Below the pieces are notes generated by a model. The model was given only the letters and a program-made list of their open reading frames with translations. It was not told the DNA's origin and made no database searches. Shown in pieces: positions 1-8,622 of a stretch of 64,000 bases of DNA. The position numbers and the translations under genes were made by a program. The stretch is from Micromonospora terminaliae (GTDB lineage: Bacteria; Actinomycetota; Actinomycetes; Mycobacteriales; Micromonosporaceae): positions 4,030,001 to 4,094,000 of the forward strand of contig NZ_CP045309.1 in the NCBI RefSeq assembly GCF_009671205.1. The letters run 5' to 3'. The number at the start of each line of letters is the position of its first letter. Positions within the stretch are counted from its first letter, which is position 1.

Positions 1-139
1 GGTTGAACGAGTGCCCGGTACCCACCGCCCGGACCCGGTCGGCGCCCGCCACCAGCCGGCGCAGCTCGTCGAGGGTCGCGGGCTCGTGCCGCGCGCGGGC
101 CGACCACGTGACGTTGCCCGCCCAGTTGGTGCCGGTCAT
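1..139 (-). CDS. Alditol (xylitol) oxidase, N-terminal fragment
   Basis: The first 46 codons of a minus-strand gene that runs off the left edge. The translation starts MTGTNWAGNVTW and reaches GTGHSFN, which matches the N-terminus of the actinobacterial AldO family of FAD-linked alditol oxidases. In that family the His of GHSFN carries the covalent FAD, and the enzymes oxidise xylitol or sorbitol to the aldose with H2O2 release. The start codon overlaps the upstream gene's stop in an ATGA (136-139), so the two genes are probably translationally coupled. The family call rests only on the N-terminal motif, because the substrate domain lies outside the window. Confidence 0.8.
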   Translation of the reverse strand, partial: MTGTNWAGNVTWSARARHEPATLDELRRLVAGADRVRAVGTGHSFN

Positions 140-858
140 GCGGTGGCCTCCCGGTCGGTGCTGGCTTCCTCGGTGAGGGCGGCGCAGAGCGCGTCCAGCG
201 CCGCCTCCACCTGCGTGGTGGAGTATCCGCGCAGCGCCACGGGCAGCCCGGCGGCCCGGGCCCGCTCGATCTCCGCCCGGGCGGCCCGCCGCTCGGACGG
301 CCCGCCCTGGGCGAGCGCCTCCCGGGCGCGGTTGACCAGCCGGTCGACCTCGCGGACGTCGTAGCCGCGCAGCCCGACGGTGAAGTCGAGGTCCACGCCG
401 GCCGGCCCGGTGCGCGCGTCGGTGAAGCGGTCGCCCGCGTACCGGGCCAGCGCCGCGGTCACCTCGTCGGGGCTCTCCCGCACCTGCGTGAGGTCGAGCA
501 GCTCGACGGCGGGACGGCCGTCGCGCGGGTGCCGGGCGGTCACGGGCAGGCCCGGCGGCAGGCCGGCGCCGGGCACGCCGACCAGCCGACCGGCGTCGTC
601 GAGGGCGAGCGCCGCGAACTGCTCCCAGCGGTACGTCCCGCGCAGGCCCGGCCGGCGCACCTCCAGCCCCTCCGGGCCGAGGACGCAGCGGAACGGACGC
701 AGGGCGCCGACCAGCACCTTGACGCCGATCGCCACGATGCCCAGGGCGACCAGCATCCGCAGCACCGGCCCGTCACCGGCCACGGCGAGCACCATCACCC
801 CGCCCGCCACGCAGACGAGGGCCAGCGGCAGGACCCCTCGGTTGCGGTGCAGCTCCAC
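136..858 (-). CDS. Membrane protein with DivIVA-like C-terminal motifs
   Basis: About 240 aa. Two hydrophobic segments near the N-terminus (roughly residues 8-50) are followed by a PH-like stretch containing RRPGLRGTYRWEQF, then a C-terminal part with two RGY motifs (LRGYDVREVDRLVNRA and ALRGYSTTQVEAALDAL). These resemble the GY..xxVD signature of DivIVA-domain proteins, which act at the cell pole or division site in actinobacteria. I chose the GTG at 858 because GGGGGG lies six bases upstream; an upstream ATG near 897-900 has a poor ribosome site. The stop overlaps the start of the alditol oxidase. The exact function is unknown. Confidence 0.65.
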   Translation of the reverse strand: MELHRNRGVLPLALVCVAGGVMVLAVAGDGPVLRMLVALGIVAIGVKVLVGALRPFRCVLGPEGLEVRRPGLRGTYRWEQFAALALDDAGRLVGVPGAGLPPGLPVTARHPRDGRPAVELLDLTQVRESPDEVTAALARYAGDRFTDARTGPAGVDLDFTVGLRGYDVREVDRLVNRAREALAQGGPSERRAARAEIERARAAGLPVALRGYSTTQVEAALDALCAALTEEASTDREATA

Positions 859-955
859 GTCGTTCCCCCCGTTCCCGTCCCCGGTGTCCGGGTGCATCAT
901 CCGCCAATCGCGCAAGCCGCGGTTGCCCCGCCGCCTCGTAGGGCACCCTGTGGAC

Positions 956-1324
956 ATGAGCAGCTACCGCGACCCGAGCCTCCGCGGCGACGTGTATCCG
1001 TCGGAGGAGGAGATCGACCCGACCGGCGTGGGCCCCGAACCGGTCGGTGGGCCGTACGCCACGGCTCCGGCACCGCCGCCGGCCCCGGAGCCGGAGCCCG
1101 ACCCGATCCCCCACCCGGGGCCGCCGCCCCGCGCCGCCGGGGGACGGTCGATCGTCACCCGGCACCTGGACGGGTCGGTCGAGGTGGTGACCGACCTCGA
1201 CGGCGACGGGGTGGCCGACGTGGTGCAGTTGGATCTGGACGGCGACGGCGTCCCGGACCTCACGTACCTGGACAGCGACCGGGACGGCCAGCTCGACACG
1301 GTGCGGCGCGGGCCCGCCCGCTGA
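956..1324 (+). CDS. Small acidic protein with DxDxDG calcium-loop repeats
   Basis: 122 aa. The N-terminal 60 residues are Pro/Glu-rich and look disordered. The C-terminal half carries DLDGDGVADVV, DLDGDGVPDL and DSDRDGQLD, tandem EF-hand or dockerin-like calcium loops in the order D-x-D-G-D-G-x-x-D. No signal peptide or membrane segment is visible, so it is probably cytosolic. It is divergent from the DivIVA-like gene, with starts 97 bp apart. The family is not recognised beyond the repeats, which predict calcium binding. Confidence 0.65.
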   Translation: MSSYRDPSLRGDVYPSEEEIDPTGVGPEPVGGPYATAPAPPPAPEPEPDPIPHPGPPPRAAGGRSIVTRHLDGSVEVVTDLDGDGVADVVQLDLDGDGVPDLTYLDSDRDGQLDTVRRGPAR

Positions 1325-1360
1325 GCCCCGCCCACGCGCCGCGCGCACCGCGCGCCCGGC

Positions 1361-2290
1361 TCAGACCTGCCGCATGACCTCGGCGGCGACCAGCTCCAGG
1401 TGGTCCAGGTCGGCCAGGTCGAGCACCTGGAGGTAGACCCGCTCGCTGCCGGCCTCCGCGTACCGGCCGAGCTTGTCGACGACCTCGGCGGGCGTGCCGG
1501 CGGCGCCGTTCTCGCGCAGCTCCGCGGGCTCCCGGCCGATGGCCGCGGCGCGCCGGGCCACCTCGGCGTCGTCCCGGCCGCAGCAGAGCACCAGGGCGTT
1601 GGACCAGGTCATGGTGGCGGGGTCGCGCCCGGCCTCGGCGCAGGCGCCCTTCACCCGCTGGAACTGCGCCGCCGTGTCCTCGACCGAGGCGAACGGCAGG
1701 TTGAACTCGTCGGCGTACCGGGCGGCGAGGCGGGGCGTCCGCTTCGGCCCCATGCCGCCCAGCAGGATCGGCGGGCGCGGCTGCTGGACCGGCTTGGGCA
1801 GCGCCGGGGAGTCGCTGACGGGGTAGTACTTGCCGGGGAAGTCGAAGGTCGACCCGGCCGGCGTCGCCCAGAGCCCGGTGATGACCGCGAGCTGCTCCTC
1901 CAGCCGGTCGAACCGCTCGCCGAGCGGCGGGAAGGGGATGCCGTACGCGGTGTGCTCCTCGGCGAACCAGCCGGCGCCGATGCCCAGCTCGACCCGGCCG
2001 CCGCTCATCTGGTCGACCTGGGCGACGGTGATGGCCAGCGGGCCGGGGAGCCGGAAGGTGGCGGCGGTCATCAGGGTGCCGAGCCGGATCACCTTGGTGT
2101 CCCGGGCCAGGCCGGCGAGGGTCGTCCAGGCGTCGGTGGGACCGGGGTCGCCGCTCACCGAGCCCATCTTCAGGTAGTGGTCGGAGCGGAAGAAGGCACC
2201 GAAGCCGGTCTCCTCCGCGCGGCGCGCCACGGCGAGCAACTGGTCGTAGCTGGCACCCTGCTGGGGTTCGGTGAAGATCCGCAGTTCCAT
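1361..2290 (-). CDS. LLM-class F420-dependent oxidoreductase
   Basis: 309 aa luciferase-like monooxygenase of the TIGR03560-like F420 type. It starts MELRIFTEPQQGASYDQLLA and keeps the family's LGTLMTAATFRLPGPLAI and ISIGAGW-like (LGIGAGWFAEEH) stretches and the C-terminal region of the TIM barrel. Members use coenzyme F420, rather than FMN, for hydride transfer; the substrate is not predictable. The gene is divergent from the ArsR gene, with an 87-bp shared control region. The upstream in-frame extension to 2740 is a shadow of the ArsR gene and was discarded. Confidence 0.85.
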   Translation of the reverse strand: MELRIFTEPQQGASYDQLLAVARRAEETGFGAFFRSDHYLKMGSVSGDPGPTDAWTTLAGLARDTKVIRLGTLMTAATFRLPGPLAITVAQVDQMSGGRVELGIGAGWFAEEHTAYGIPFPPLGERFDRLEEQLAVITGLWATPAGSTFDFPGKYYPVSDSPALPKPVQQPRPPILLGGMGPKRTPRLAARYADEFNLPFASVEDTAAQFQRVKGACAEAGRDPATMTWSNALVLCCGRDDAEVARRAAAIGREPAELRENGAAGTPAEVVDKLGRYAEAGSERVYLQVLDLADLDHLELVAAEVMRQV

Positions 2291-2341
2291 GCCCCGAGCA
2301 TAGGAAGCGGCCGGGTTCGCCGCTCCGGCACCCAGTATTCC

Positions 2342-2371
2342 TTGACAGGCATATGAACGTAGCGGCATATT
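2342..2371 (+). promoter_or_regulatory. Promoter of the ArsR gene, apparently leaderless, with direct-repeat operator
   Basis: TTGACA at 2342-2347 and CATATT at 2366-2371 are separated by 18 bases. The GTG start of the ArsR gene lies only six bases after the -10 box, so transcription and translation probably begin together. GGCATAT occurs twice (2348-2354 and 2364-2370) within the promoter and is a candidate autoregulatory site for the ArsR protein. Confidence 0.7.
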
Positions 2372-2377
2372 GGGGAG

Positions 2378-2686
2378 GTGTCCGGGGATGCCTTCACCGT
2401 GCTGGCCGAGCCCACCCGGCGCCGCATCCTCGACCGGCTGCGCCGGTCGGAGAGCAGCGTCGGCGACCTCGTGGACGCGCTCGGCATGAGTCAACCGGCC
2501 GTCTCCAAGCACCTGAAGGTGCTGCGGGAGGCGGGCCTGGTCAGCTGCCGCACCGCCGCCCAGCAGCGGATCTACCGGCTCGACGTCGGCCCGCTGCGCG
2601 CCGTGGACGACTGGCTCGACCCGTACCGGCGGATGTGGTCGGCGCACCTCGACGCCCTGGAACGCCATCTCGACAGTGAGGAGTGA
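2378..2686 (+). CDS. ArsR-family winged-helix regulator
   Basis: 102 aa. It is a classic ArsR winged helix: AEPTRRRILDRLRRSE near the N-terminus and the recognition helix MSQPAVSKHLKVLREAGLV at about residues 37-55. No cysteine metal-binding box (CxC) is present, so it is probably not a metal sensor. It belongs with the group that precedes an SRPBCC/AHSA1 gene. GTG 2378 is the only start in frame, since stops occur just upstream. The following gene starts 2 bp after its stop, forming a two-gene operon. Confidence 0.9.
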   Translation: MSGDAFTVLAEPTRRRILDRLRRSESSVGDLVDALGMSQPAVSKHLKVLREAGLVSCRTAAQQRIYRLDVGPLRAVDDWLDPYRRMWSAHLDALERHLDSEE

Positions 2687-2688
2687 CC

Positions 2689-3216
2689 ATGGACCGCGAC
2701 AGCTTCCGCCCCGGCCCGCTCGCCGACGTCTCCTGGGCACCGGCCGGCGACCGGTGGGACCTGGTCCTCGTCCGGGACCTGCGGCACCCGCCGGAGAAGG
2801 TGTGGGCGGCGCTCACCGAGCCGGACCGCCTCGCCCAGTGGGCGCCGTTCCTCGCCGACCGCGATCTGGGCACGCCCGGCGCGGTCACGCTGAGCACCGT
2901 CGACGGCGAGCGGCGCTGGCCCGACGCGGCCACCGTGCGCCGGGCCGAGCCACCCACCCTGCTCGAGTACACCTGGGGCGACGGGCTGCTGCGCTGGGAG
3001 CTGACCGGGACGGAGAGCGGCACCCGGCTGACCCTGCGGCACCGCTTCGACGACCGGGCGCTGGGCGCCAGCATGGCCGCCGGCTGGCACCTCTGCCTCG
3101 ACGTCGCCGGTCACCTGCTCGACGGCGACCCGGTGGGCCCGATCCGGGGCGCCGAGGCCAAGGAGTTCGGCTGGGACGAGCTGCGCGCCGCGTACGACGA
3201 GCGCCTGACGGACTGA
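2689..3216 (+). CDS. SRPBCC (AHSA1-like) domain protein
   Basis: 175 aa START/Bet v1-like fold. DLVLVRDLRHPPEKVWAALTEPDRLAQW is the usual AHSA1 opening (here about residues 22-49), and the helix at the end contains GWHLCLDVAGHLLDG. These proteins bind hydrophobic ligands; in ArsR-SRPBCC pairs the ligand and effector are generally unknown. The ATG at 2689 is preceded by GAGGAG at 2678-2683, favouring it over the GTG at 2683. It is co-transcribed with the ArsR regulator. Confidence 0.85.
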   Translation: MDRDSFRPGPLADVSWAPAGDRWDLVLVRDLRHPPEKVWAALTEPDRLAQWAPFLADRDLGTPGAVTLSTVDGERRWPDAATVRRAEPPTLLEYTWGDGLLRWELTGTESGTRLTLRHRFDDRALGASMAAGWHLCLDVAGHLLDGDPVGPIRGAEAKEFGWDELRAAYDERLTD

Positions 3217-3219
3217 CCG

Positions 3220-4425
3220 TCAGCGGGCGGCGGCCGGCGTGTCCGGCAGGGTGATCGCGCCCGCCGCCCGGCGGATCGGCTCGGTGACCCGGCGGATCAT
3301 CCGCTCCCGGCCGGGCAGGCGCGGCATGAGCCGCAGCATCGACGTCTGGAACCGGATCCGGGCCGCCGACGACAGCACCATCCCGGCCAGGTTGCGCTCG
3401 GCCAGCCGCTGGTTCGCCTCGACGAACGGGCGCATCCGCCGCTCGTACGCGGCGAACCCGGCCACCGGGTCCCCGCCCGCCTCGGCGAGCGCGGCGGCCA
3501 GCACGTACGCCCCGACCAGCCCGAGGCTGGTCCCCTGCCCCGAGGCCGGGGAGGGGCCGTAGCCCGCGTCACCGACGAGCCCGATCCGGCCGGTCGACCA
3601 GCGGTCCATGCGCACCTGGCTCATGGGCGCGAAGTAGAAGTCCGGCGCGTCGGCGGCCGCGGCGAGCAGTTCGGGCACCCGCCAGCCGGCTCCCTCGAAC
3701 GCCCGGGCCAGCGCGGCCCGCTGGGCGGGCAGGTCCCGGTGGTCGGGCTCCTCGGCGGGCGAGGGGAAGAGGAAGAGCGCCCGCGCGTCGGGCGCCCCGG
3801 CGGTGCGGTAGACCCCGACGCTCCGGCCCGGCGCCGGGTGCATGAGCTCGACCCGCTCCTCGCCGAACTCGGCCGGGACGGCGCAGATGGCGATGTGGTG
3901 CCCGAGCGGGCGCAGGTGCGTGGCGGCCGGGCCGAACGCCAGCCGGCGTACCGTCGAGTGCAGCCCGTCGGCACCGACCACCAGGTCGAAGCGGCGGCGC
4001 CCGCCCCCGGCGAACGTCACGTCCACCCCGTCGGCGGCCGGCTCCAGCGCGGCGATCGAGTCGCCGAAAAGGTATTCCACGTCGCGGGTCGCGTCGACGA
4101 GCAGCCGGGCCAGGTCGCCGCGCAGCACCTCGACGTCGTCGCCCTCCCGGCCGCCGAAGAGCGCGGCGTCCATGGTGGCCAGTTGCGCGCCGGACGCGTC
4201 CACGAAGCGGGCCAGCCGCATGCCGGTGTCGCGCCGGCGCACCTGCTCCAGCAGGCCCATCCGGTCCAGCACGGTCAGCGCCGCGCCGCGGACGTCCACC
4301 TTGTAGCCCCCGTCGCGCAGCGCCGGGGCGCGCTCGACGACGGTCGGCCGGAAGCCCTGGCGGCGCAGCCACCAGGCGAGCGTGGGGCCGGCGACACCGG
4401 CGCCGGAGATCAGCACGTCAGTCAT
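3220..4425 (-). CDS. FAD-dependent aromatic-type monooxygenase
   Basis: 401 aa class A flavoprotein monooxygenase of the PHBH/TetX type. It shows the N-terminal Rossmann motif ISGAGVAGPTLAWWLRRQG, the middle FAD/NADPH motif LVVGADGLHSTVRR (DG motif) at about residue 150, and the second FAD motif GRIGLVGDAGYGPSPASGQG (GD motif) at about residue 280. Such enzymes hydroxylate aromatic substrates or inactivate drugs. It is transcribed divergently from a TetR regulator across a palindromic site, the usual layout for a drug- or aromatic-inducible oxygenase. Its physiological substrate is unknown. Confidence 0.88.
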   Translation of the reverse strand: MTDVLISGAGVAGPTLAWWLRRQGFRPTVVERAPALRDGGYKVDVRGAALTVLDRMGLLEQVRRRDTGMRLARFVDASGAQLATMDAALFGGREGDDVEVLRGDLARLLVDATRDVEYLFGDSIAALEPAADGVDVTFAGGGRRRFDLVVGADGLHSTVRRLAFGPAATHLRPLGHHIAICAVPAEFGEERVELMHPAPGRSVGVYRTAGAPDARALFLFPSPAEEPDHRDLPAQRAALARAFEGAGWRVPELLAAAADAPDFYFAPMSQVRMDRWSTGRIGLVGDAGYGPSPASGQGTSLGLVGAYVLAAALAEAGGDPVAGFAAYERRMRPFVEANQRLAERNLAGMVLSSAARIRFQTSMLRLMPRLPGRERMIRRVTEPIRRAAGAITLPDTPAAAR

Positions 4426-4437
4426 GCCACCGACGGT

Positions 4438-4470
4438 ACAAGCGTGTCAGACGTTTGTGCAAGACACTTG
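4438..4470. promoter_or_regulatory. Candidate TetR operator between divergent genes
   Basis: A 21-bp imperfect palindrome, ACAAGCGTGTC followed by AGACGTTTGT, occupies 4438-4458. A second small palindrome, CAAG-ACA-CTTG, follows at 4460-4470. The sites lie between the FAD monooxygenase start (4425) and the TetR start (4497), where a TetR dimer would block both promoters. A -10-like TTAGGCT lies close to the TetR ATG. Confidence 0.6.
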
Positions 4471-4496
4471 TTCAAGGAATCCGTTAGGCTGCCGGC

Positions 4497-5078
4497 ATGG
4501 GAAATCGGGAGGACCTCCTCGCCGGGGCCCGGCGCTGCCTCATGGAGAAGGGCTACGCGGCCACCACGGCCCGGGACGTGGCCGGCGCGGCCGGCACCAG
4601 CCTGGCCGCCATCGGCTACCACTTCCGCACCACGAAGGCGCTGCTCAACGAGGCGCTCGTGGAGGCCCTGGCCGAATGGGGCGAGGAGCTCCAACGCGCC
4701 CTCGCCGAGGACGCCGGCCCGGACGCCACGCCCGAGCAGCGCTTCGAGGCGGCGTGGGAGCGGATCATCGAGTCGTTCGCCCGGCTACGGCCGCTGTGGG
4801 CCGTGCAGTTCGAGCTGATCGCCCAGCTCGACCGGGCGCCCGAGCTGCGGGAGGCGTTCGCCGGGGCCACCCGCGAGGCCCGGCTCGGGCTGGCCCAGGT
4901 GTTCCACCGGCTCGACCCGGCCCTCGACGAGCCGGACGCGCTCGCGCTCGGCGCCTTCCACCAGGCGCTCATCGGCGGCGTCGCGGCCCAGTGGCTGGTC
5001 GACCCGGCGGCGGCGCCGTCGGCGCGGGACCTGACCCGCGCGCTGCGGGCCCTCGCCGCCGAGTTCCGTCAGGGCTGA
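4497..5078 (+). CDS. TetR/AcrR-family transcriptional repressor
   Basis: 193 aa. The N-terminal helix-turn-helix is clear: GARRCLMEKGYAATTARDVA, then AGTSLAAIGYHFRTTKALLNEAL at residues 30-55. The C-terminal ligand domain is TetR_C-like and helical. It probably represses itself and the divergent FAD monooxygenase through the palindrome in the 71-bp gap. Its last codons (FRQG-stop) lie inside a 29-bp repeat shared with the neighbouring response regulator. Confidence 0.9.
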   Translation: MGNREDLLAGARRCLMEKGYAATTARDVAGAAGTSLAAIGYHFRTTKALLNEALVEALAEWGEELQRALAEDAGPDATPEQRFEAAWERIIESFARLRPLWAVQFELIAQLDRAPELREAFAGATREARLGLAQVFHRLDPALDEPDALALGAFHQALIGGVAAQWLVDPAAAPSARDLTRALRALAAEFRQG

Positions 5079-5131
5079 CCGAGGCCCGCCTCCCGGACCC
5101 CTGTCAGGGCTGACCGAGGCCCGCCTCCCGG
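5068..5131. repeat. 29-bp direct repeat covering two stop codons
   Basis: An identical 29-bp sequence beginning GTCAGGGCTGACCGAGGC occurs at 5068-5096 and 5103-5131. The first copy contains the stop of the TetR gene; the second contains the stop and last eight codons of the response regulator on the opposite strand. A local tandem duplication of the 3' end of one gene is the simplest explanation. Confidence 0.85.
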
Positions 5132-5757
5132 GCCCGGACGATGGCCTGGGCGCGGTCGGCCACCTGGAGCTTGGTCAGCACGTTCGACAGGTGGTTGCGG
5201 ACGGTCTTCGGGCTCAGCGTGAGCCGCCGCGCGATGACCACGTTGCTCAGCCCCTGGGCCACCAGGTCGAGCACCTCGCGCTCCCGCTCGGTCAGCTCCG
5301 GGAAGGGGGCCGCCCCGGCGCCGCGCGCCCCGGACAGGTAGCTCACCGCCCGGCTGGCGATGACCGGGCCGAGCAGCACCTCGCCGTTGGCCACCGCCCG
5401 GACCGCCCGCTCCACCTCGGCCGGGGCGGCGCCCTTGAGCAGGTAGCCCCGGGCCCCGGCGCGCAGCGCCGCGAAGACCCAGTCGTCGTCGTCCAGCATG
5501 GTCACCACCAGCACACCGACCCCCGGGTGCCGGGCCACGATCTCCCGGGTCGCCGCGACCCCGGACCGGCCGCCCAGGTGCAGGTCCATGATGATCACGT
5601 CGGGCCGGTGCTGGTCGGCGACCCGCAGCGCGGCGTCCGCGTCGGCGGCCTCGCCGACCACCTCCAGCCCCGGCGTCGAGGCCAGCAACGCGCTCATGCC
5701 GAGCCGGAACACCGGGTGGTCGTCGACCACGGCGACCCGGATCGTCTCCCCGCTCAC
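5104..5757 (-). CDS. NarL/FixJ-family response regulator
   Basis: 217 aa. Receiver domain at residues 7-120 has the acidic pair DD in VAVVDDHPVFRLGM, the phosphorylated Asp in DVIIMDLHLGGRSG and the conserved Lys in YLLKGA. A LuxR-type helix-turn-helix follows at about 150-210 (LTEREREVLDLVAQGLSN, SPKTVRNHLSNVLTKL). The start is a GTG that overlaps the TGA of the upstream kinase (GTGA), so the pair is translationally coupled. The partner kinase is 5754-7850. Confidence 0.93.
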   Translation of the reverse strand: MSGETIRVAVVDDHPVFRLGMSALLASTPGLEVVGEAADADAALRVADQHRPDVIIMDLHLGGRSGVAATREIVARHPGVGVLVVTMLDDDDWVFAALRAGARGYLLKGAAPAEVERAVRAVANGEVLLGPVIASRAVSYLSGARGAGAAPFPELTEREREVLDLVAQGLSNVVIARRLTLSPKTVRNHLSNVLTKLQVADRAQAIVRAREAGLGQP

Positions 5758-7850
5758 GGCGCCACCGCGAGCGGTTGCCCGGCCGCGCCCGCCGCGGCGT
5801 CCCCGGACAGCCGCGCCACCGGCACCCGGACGCTGACCGTCGTGCCGCCCTCCGGCCCCGGCGCGACCACGCAGACCCCGCCGATACCCTCGGCCCGCTC
5901 CCGCATCGAGCGCATCCCGATCCCGGCCGGCGTGCCCGGCACGATGCCGCTGCCGCCGTCCTCGACCCGGAGGGTCAGCCCCTCGTCGTCCCGGTGCACG
6001 GTCACCCGGCAGTCCGTCGCACCCGCGTGCCGGTGCGCGTTGCGGACCGCCTCGGACACGATGCCGTAGATCGCGGTGGCCACCGGCTCGGGCAGCGGCA
6101 ACGGCTCGGCCGCCACCCGCACGGCCAGGCCGGAACCCGCGTACCGCTGGGCCAGCTCGTGCAGCGCCGGGACGAGGCCGCGCTCGCCCAGCACCGGCGG
6201 GAGCAGCCCGCGGGCCAGGTCCCGGACGTGCTCCACCCGCTGGTCGGTCTCGTCGCGCAACCGGTCCAGCAACCGGCCGGCCGCCTCGGGATCCACGGTG
6301 AGCAGGTTACGGGCCGCCTGCAGGCCCAGCGCCACCCCGGCCAGCGCCGGACCCAGCCCGTCGTGCAGGTCGCGGCGCAGCTTGCGCCGCTCCTCCTCGC
6401 GCGCCTCCGCCAACCGGGAACGGGAGGCCGCCAGCGCCCGGCCGGTGGCGGCCAGGCTCGCGGCCGAGGCGACCACCGGCACCAGGTCCAGCAGCGCCGC
6501 CCGCGTCCGCCCGTCCAGCCGCTCCCCCGCCCGGGCCCAGGCGACCAGCCGGCCGATCTCGGTGCCGCCCCGGCGCAACGGCAGCACGAGCGGCGCGCCG
6601 ACCGGACCGCCGGAGGACCCGTGCGCCGCGTACGGCTCGGGGCCGTCCACCTCGATGGCGCAGGCGCCCAGCCGGAGCAGGTCGGTCACACTGCTCGCCA
6701 CCCCGTCCAGCACGTCCGCCGGGTCGGCCGAGGCGCTGATCCGGCGGCCCACGCCCCGGACCACGCCGAGCGGCTCCACCGCCTCGCCGTGGATGAGCCG
6801 GTCCACGCCGCGCTGCACCCGGGACCGGGCCGGTTGCGTGCCGGCCGCGACCAGCGCGGTGACCAGCACCCCGGGCACGGCCGGCGACGACGGCAGCAGC
6901 CCGTCGAGCAGGCTCACCCCGATCACGTACGCGGCGACCAGCAGGAAGGTGAGCAGGAACCAGACCAGGGTGCGGCGCACGGCGATCTCGATCCCCCACA
7001 GCCGCTGCCGGAGCACCACGGCCAGCACGGCGGCCGGGAAGAACGCCTGCGAGGCGAGCATCGCGGTCGGGGCCAGCCAGTCCGGGACCGCACGGGCCCA
7101 GGCGGCGGGGAACCCGAGCGGGGCGAAGCTCACGGCGAGCAGCAGCGTGCCGACGGCCAGCCAGCCCAGCCCGACCCGCTCCCCCGGCGGCCCGGTACGC
7201 CACCGCCGCAGCACCCCGGCGGCGGCCACCAGCCCGAGCAGCGGCACCACTCGGAACAGCCACGGCTCCCCGGCCACCACGAACTCCGCCCAGCCCGGCG
7301 CGGTGACCGGGAACGGCGCGCCGGAGGGGTGTCCCGGGCGCCCCGGCCAGGTCAGGTGGAACACCGCGATCCCGCCGGTGGCCAGGGCGCCCGCCGCCAC
7401 GGCGGCCCGGGCCGGTACGGGCGCCCGCCCCTCCCGCACCAGCCACGGCACCACCGTGATGAGCGACAGCATCCCGGGCACCCACGCCCAGTCCCGGGCC
7501 GAGGTGAGCAGCACCGGCGCGGGCAGGCCGGGCCGGACGGCCAGCAGGTCCACGTACTGCGCGCTCAGCGCGGACAGCCCACCGCCCAGCCCGGTCGCCG
7601 CGAGCAGCCAGGCCACCGGGTGGCCACGGCGCAGCAGCACCAGCCAGGCGACGATGCCGTAGACCGCGCAGTCGGTGAAGTCGACCAGGAAGTAGAGCTG
7701 GGACAGGCCCCACGGCCGGCGGGCGGCCACCCAGCACACCGCCGTACCGACGAGCAGCAGCGCGCAGCCGGCGGCGACCAGCCGGGCGGCGACCGGGCGG
7801 CGGCGGTCACCGCCGGCGCGGGACGGCACGGGCGTCGGCTCGGCGGGCAT
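5754..7850 (-). CDS. Membrane sensor histidine kinase (HisKA_3)
   Basis: About 698 aa. The N-terminal half (to roughly residue 330) holds eight or more hydrophobic segments. A GAF-like region follows, then HisKA_3 with the phospho-acceptor His in RKLRRDLHDGLGPALAG. A HATPase_c domain at the end has the N box IVSEAVRNAHRHAG, and G boxes VEDGGSGI and GIGMRSMRERA. It is the cognate kinase of the downstream NarL-type regulator. ATG 7850 is preferred for its GGATCAGG ribosome site; a GTG at 7871 is possible. The signal is unknown. Confidence 0.9.
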   Translation of the reverse strand: MPAEPTPVPSRAGGDRRRPVAARLVAAGCALLLVGTAVCWVAARRPWGLSQLYFLVDFTDCAVYGIVAWLVLLRRGHPVAWLLAATGLGGGLSALSAQYVDLLAVRPGLPAPVLLTSARDWAWVPGMLSLITVVPWLVREGRAPVPARAAVAAGALATGGIAVFHLTWPGRPGHPSGAPFPVTAPGWAEFVVAGEPWLFRVVPLLGLVAAAGVLRRWRTGPPGERVGLGWLAVGTLLLAVSFAPLGFPAAWARAVPDWLAPTAMLASQAFFPAAVLAVVLRQRLWGIEIAVRRTLVWFLLTFLLVAAYVIGVSLLDGLLPSSPAVPGVLVTALVAAGTQPARSRVQRGVDRLIHGEAVEPLGVVRGVGRRISASADPADVLDGVASSVTDLLRLGACAIEVDGPEPYAAHGSSGGPVGAPLVLPLRRGGTEIGRLVAWARAGERLDGRTRAALLDLVPVVASAASLAATGRALAASRSRLAEAREEERRKLRRDLHDGLGPALAGVALGLQAARNLLTVDPEAAGRLLDRLRDETDQRVEHVRDLARGLLPPVLGERGLVPALHELAQRYAGSGLAVRVAAEPLPLPEPVATAIYGIVSEAVRNAHRHAGATDCRVTVHRDDEGLTLRVEDGGSGIVPGTPAGIGMRSMRERAEGIGGVCVVAPGPEGGTTVSVRVPVARLSGDAAAGAAGQPLAVAP

Positions 7851-7875
7851 GGCCCTGATCCTGGCAGTCACCGGG

Positions 7876-8562
7876 TCAGTTGCCGAGACCCCGCCGCTCC
7901 AGCGCGAATGTCAAGCCGGCGACAGTCGCCCAGAGCGCCGCCGGGGCCAGCGCCAGGTACTGCAGCGGCACCGCCTGCGTGACCACCACCAGCAGCGTCA
8001 TCACGAGGCTGAACACCGCCAGCCACCGGCTCACCGACCGGCGGCGCAGCCCGGCCACCGCCACCGCGCCGGCGCTCAGCCCGGCACCGGCCCACACCCA
8101 CGGCAAGGTGCTGTAGAGGGCGGCGAGCGCGGCGACGGTGTCGGCGTCGGTCTCGGCCAGGTGCCGCAGGTCCCAGTACAGCTCGGTGGACACCCCGCCG
8201 CCGACGAGCAGCAGCGCCGCGGTGAGCAGCAGGCCGGCCGCCGCCACGTCGGGCAGCAGGCCGCCGGCCGGCTCGCGGGCGGCCAGCCGCCGCCGCAGCC
8301 CGGCCGCGAAGACCGCCAGACAGCCGGCGGCCAGCACGGCCAGGACCTGGAAGACCCAGAGGTACGCCTCGCGGCCGTCCATGGCGGCCACGTAGCGGGC
8401 GTTGTCCGCGAGGAGCGCGGTGTCCACCTCGGTCAGCGCCGGGCTGAACTGGAACAGGGCGATGCCGGTGAGGCCGGCGACGGCTCCGGCGACCGCCCAG
8501 CCCCGGCGGGGGCGGTCGGTGGCGGCCGGCACCGCGGTGCCGTCGAGCAGGGCGCTGGTCAT
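7876..8562 (-). CDS. Multi-pass membrane protein, function unknown
   Basis: 228 aa with about six hydrophobic helices: residues 23-42, 73-92, 112-130, 150-168, 178-196 and 200-218. The start is well supported by GGAGGA seven bases upstream of ATG 8562. The gene ends 25 bp before the histidine kinase start, so it is probably the first gene of that operon. That makes it a candidate accessory protein of the kinase. No family is recognised. Confidence 0.7.
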   Translation of the reverse strand: MTSALLDGTAVPAATDRPRRGWAVAGAVAGLTGIALFQFSPALTEVDTALLADNARYVAAMDGREAYLWVFQVLAVLAAGCLAVFAAGLRRRLAAREPAGGLLPDVAAAGLLLTAALLLVGGGVSTELYWDLRHLAETDADTVAALAALYSTLPWVWAGAGLSAGAVAVAGLRRRSVSRWLAVFSLVMTLLVVVTQAVPLQYLALAPAALWATVAGLTFALERRGLGN

Positions 8563-8622
8563 GGTTCCTCCTTGGGGTACGCGGGCGCGGCGGAGCGCCG
8601 CTCGGTGCAGCGTCACCGTCCC

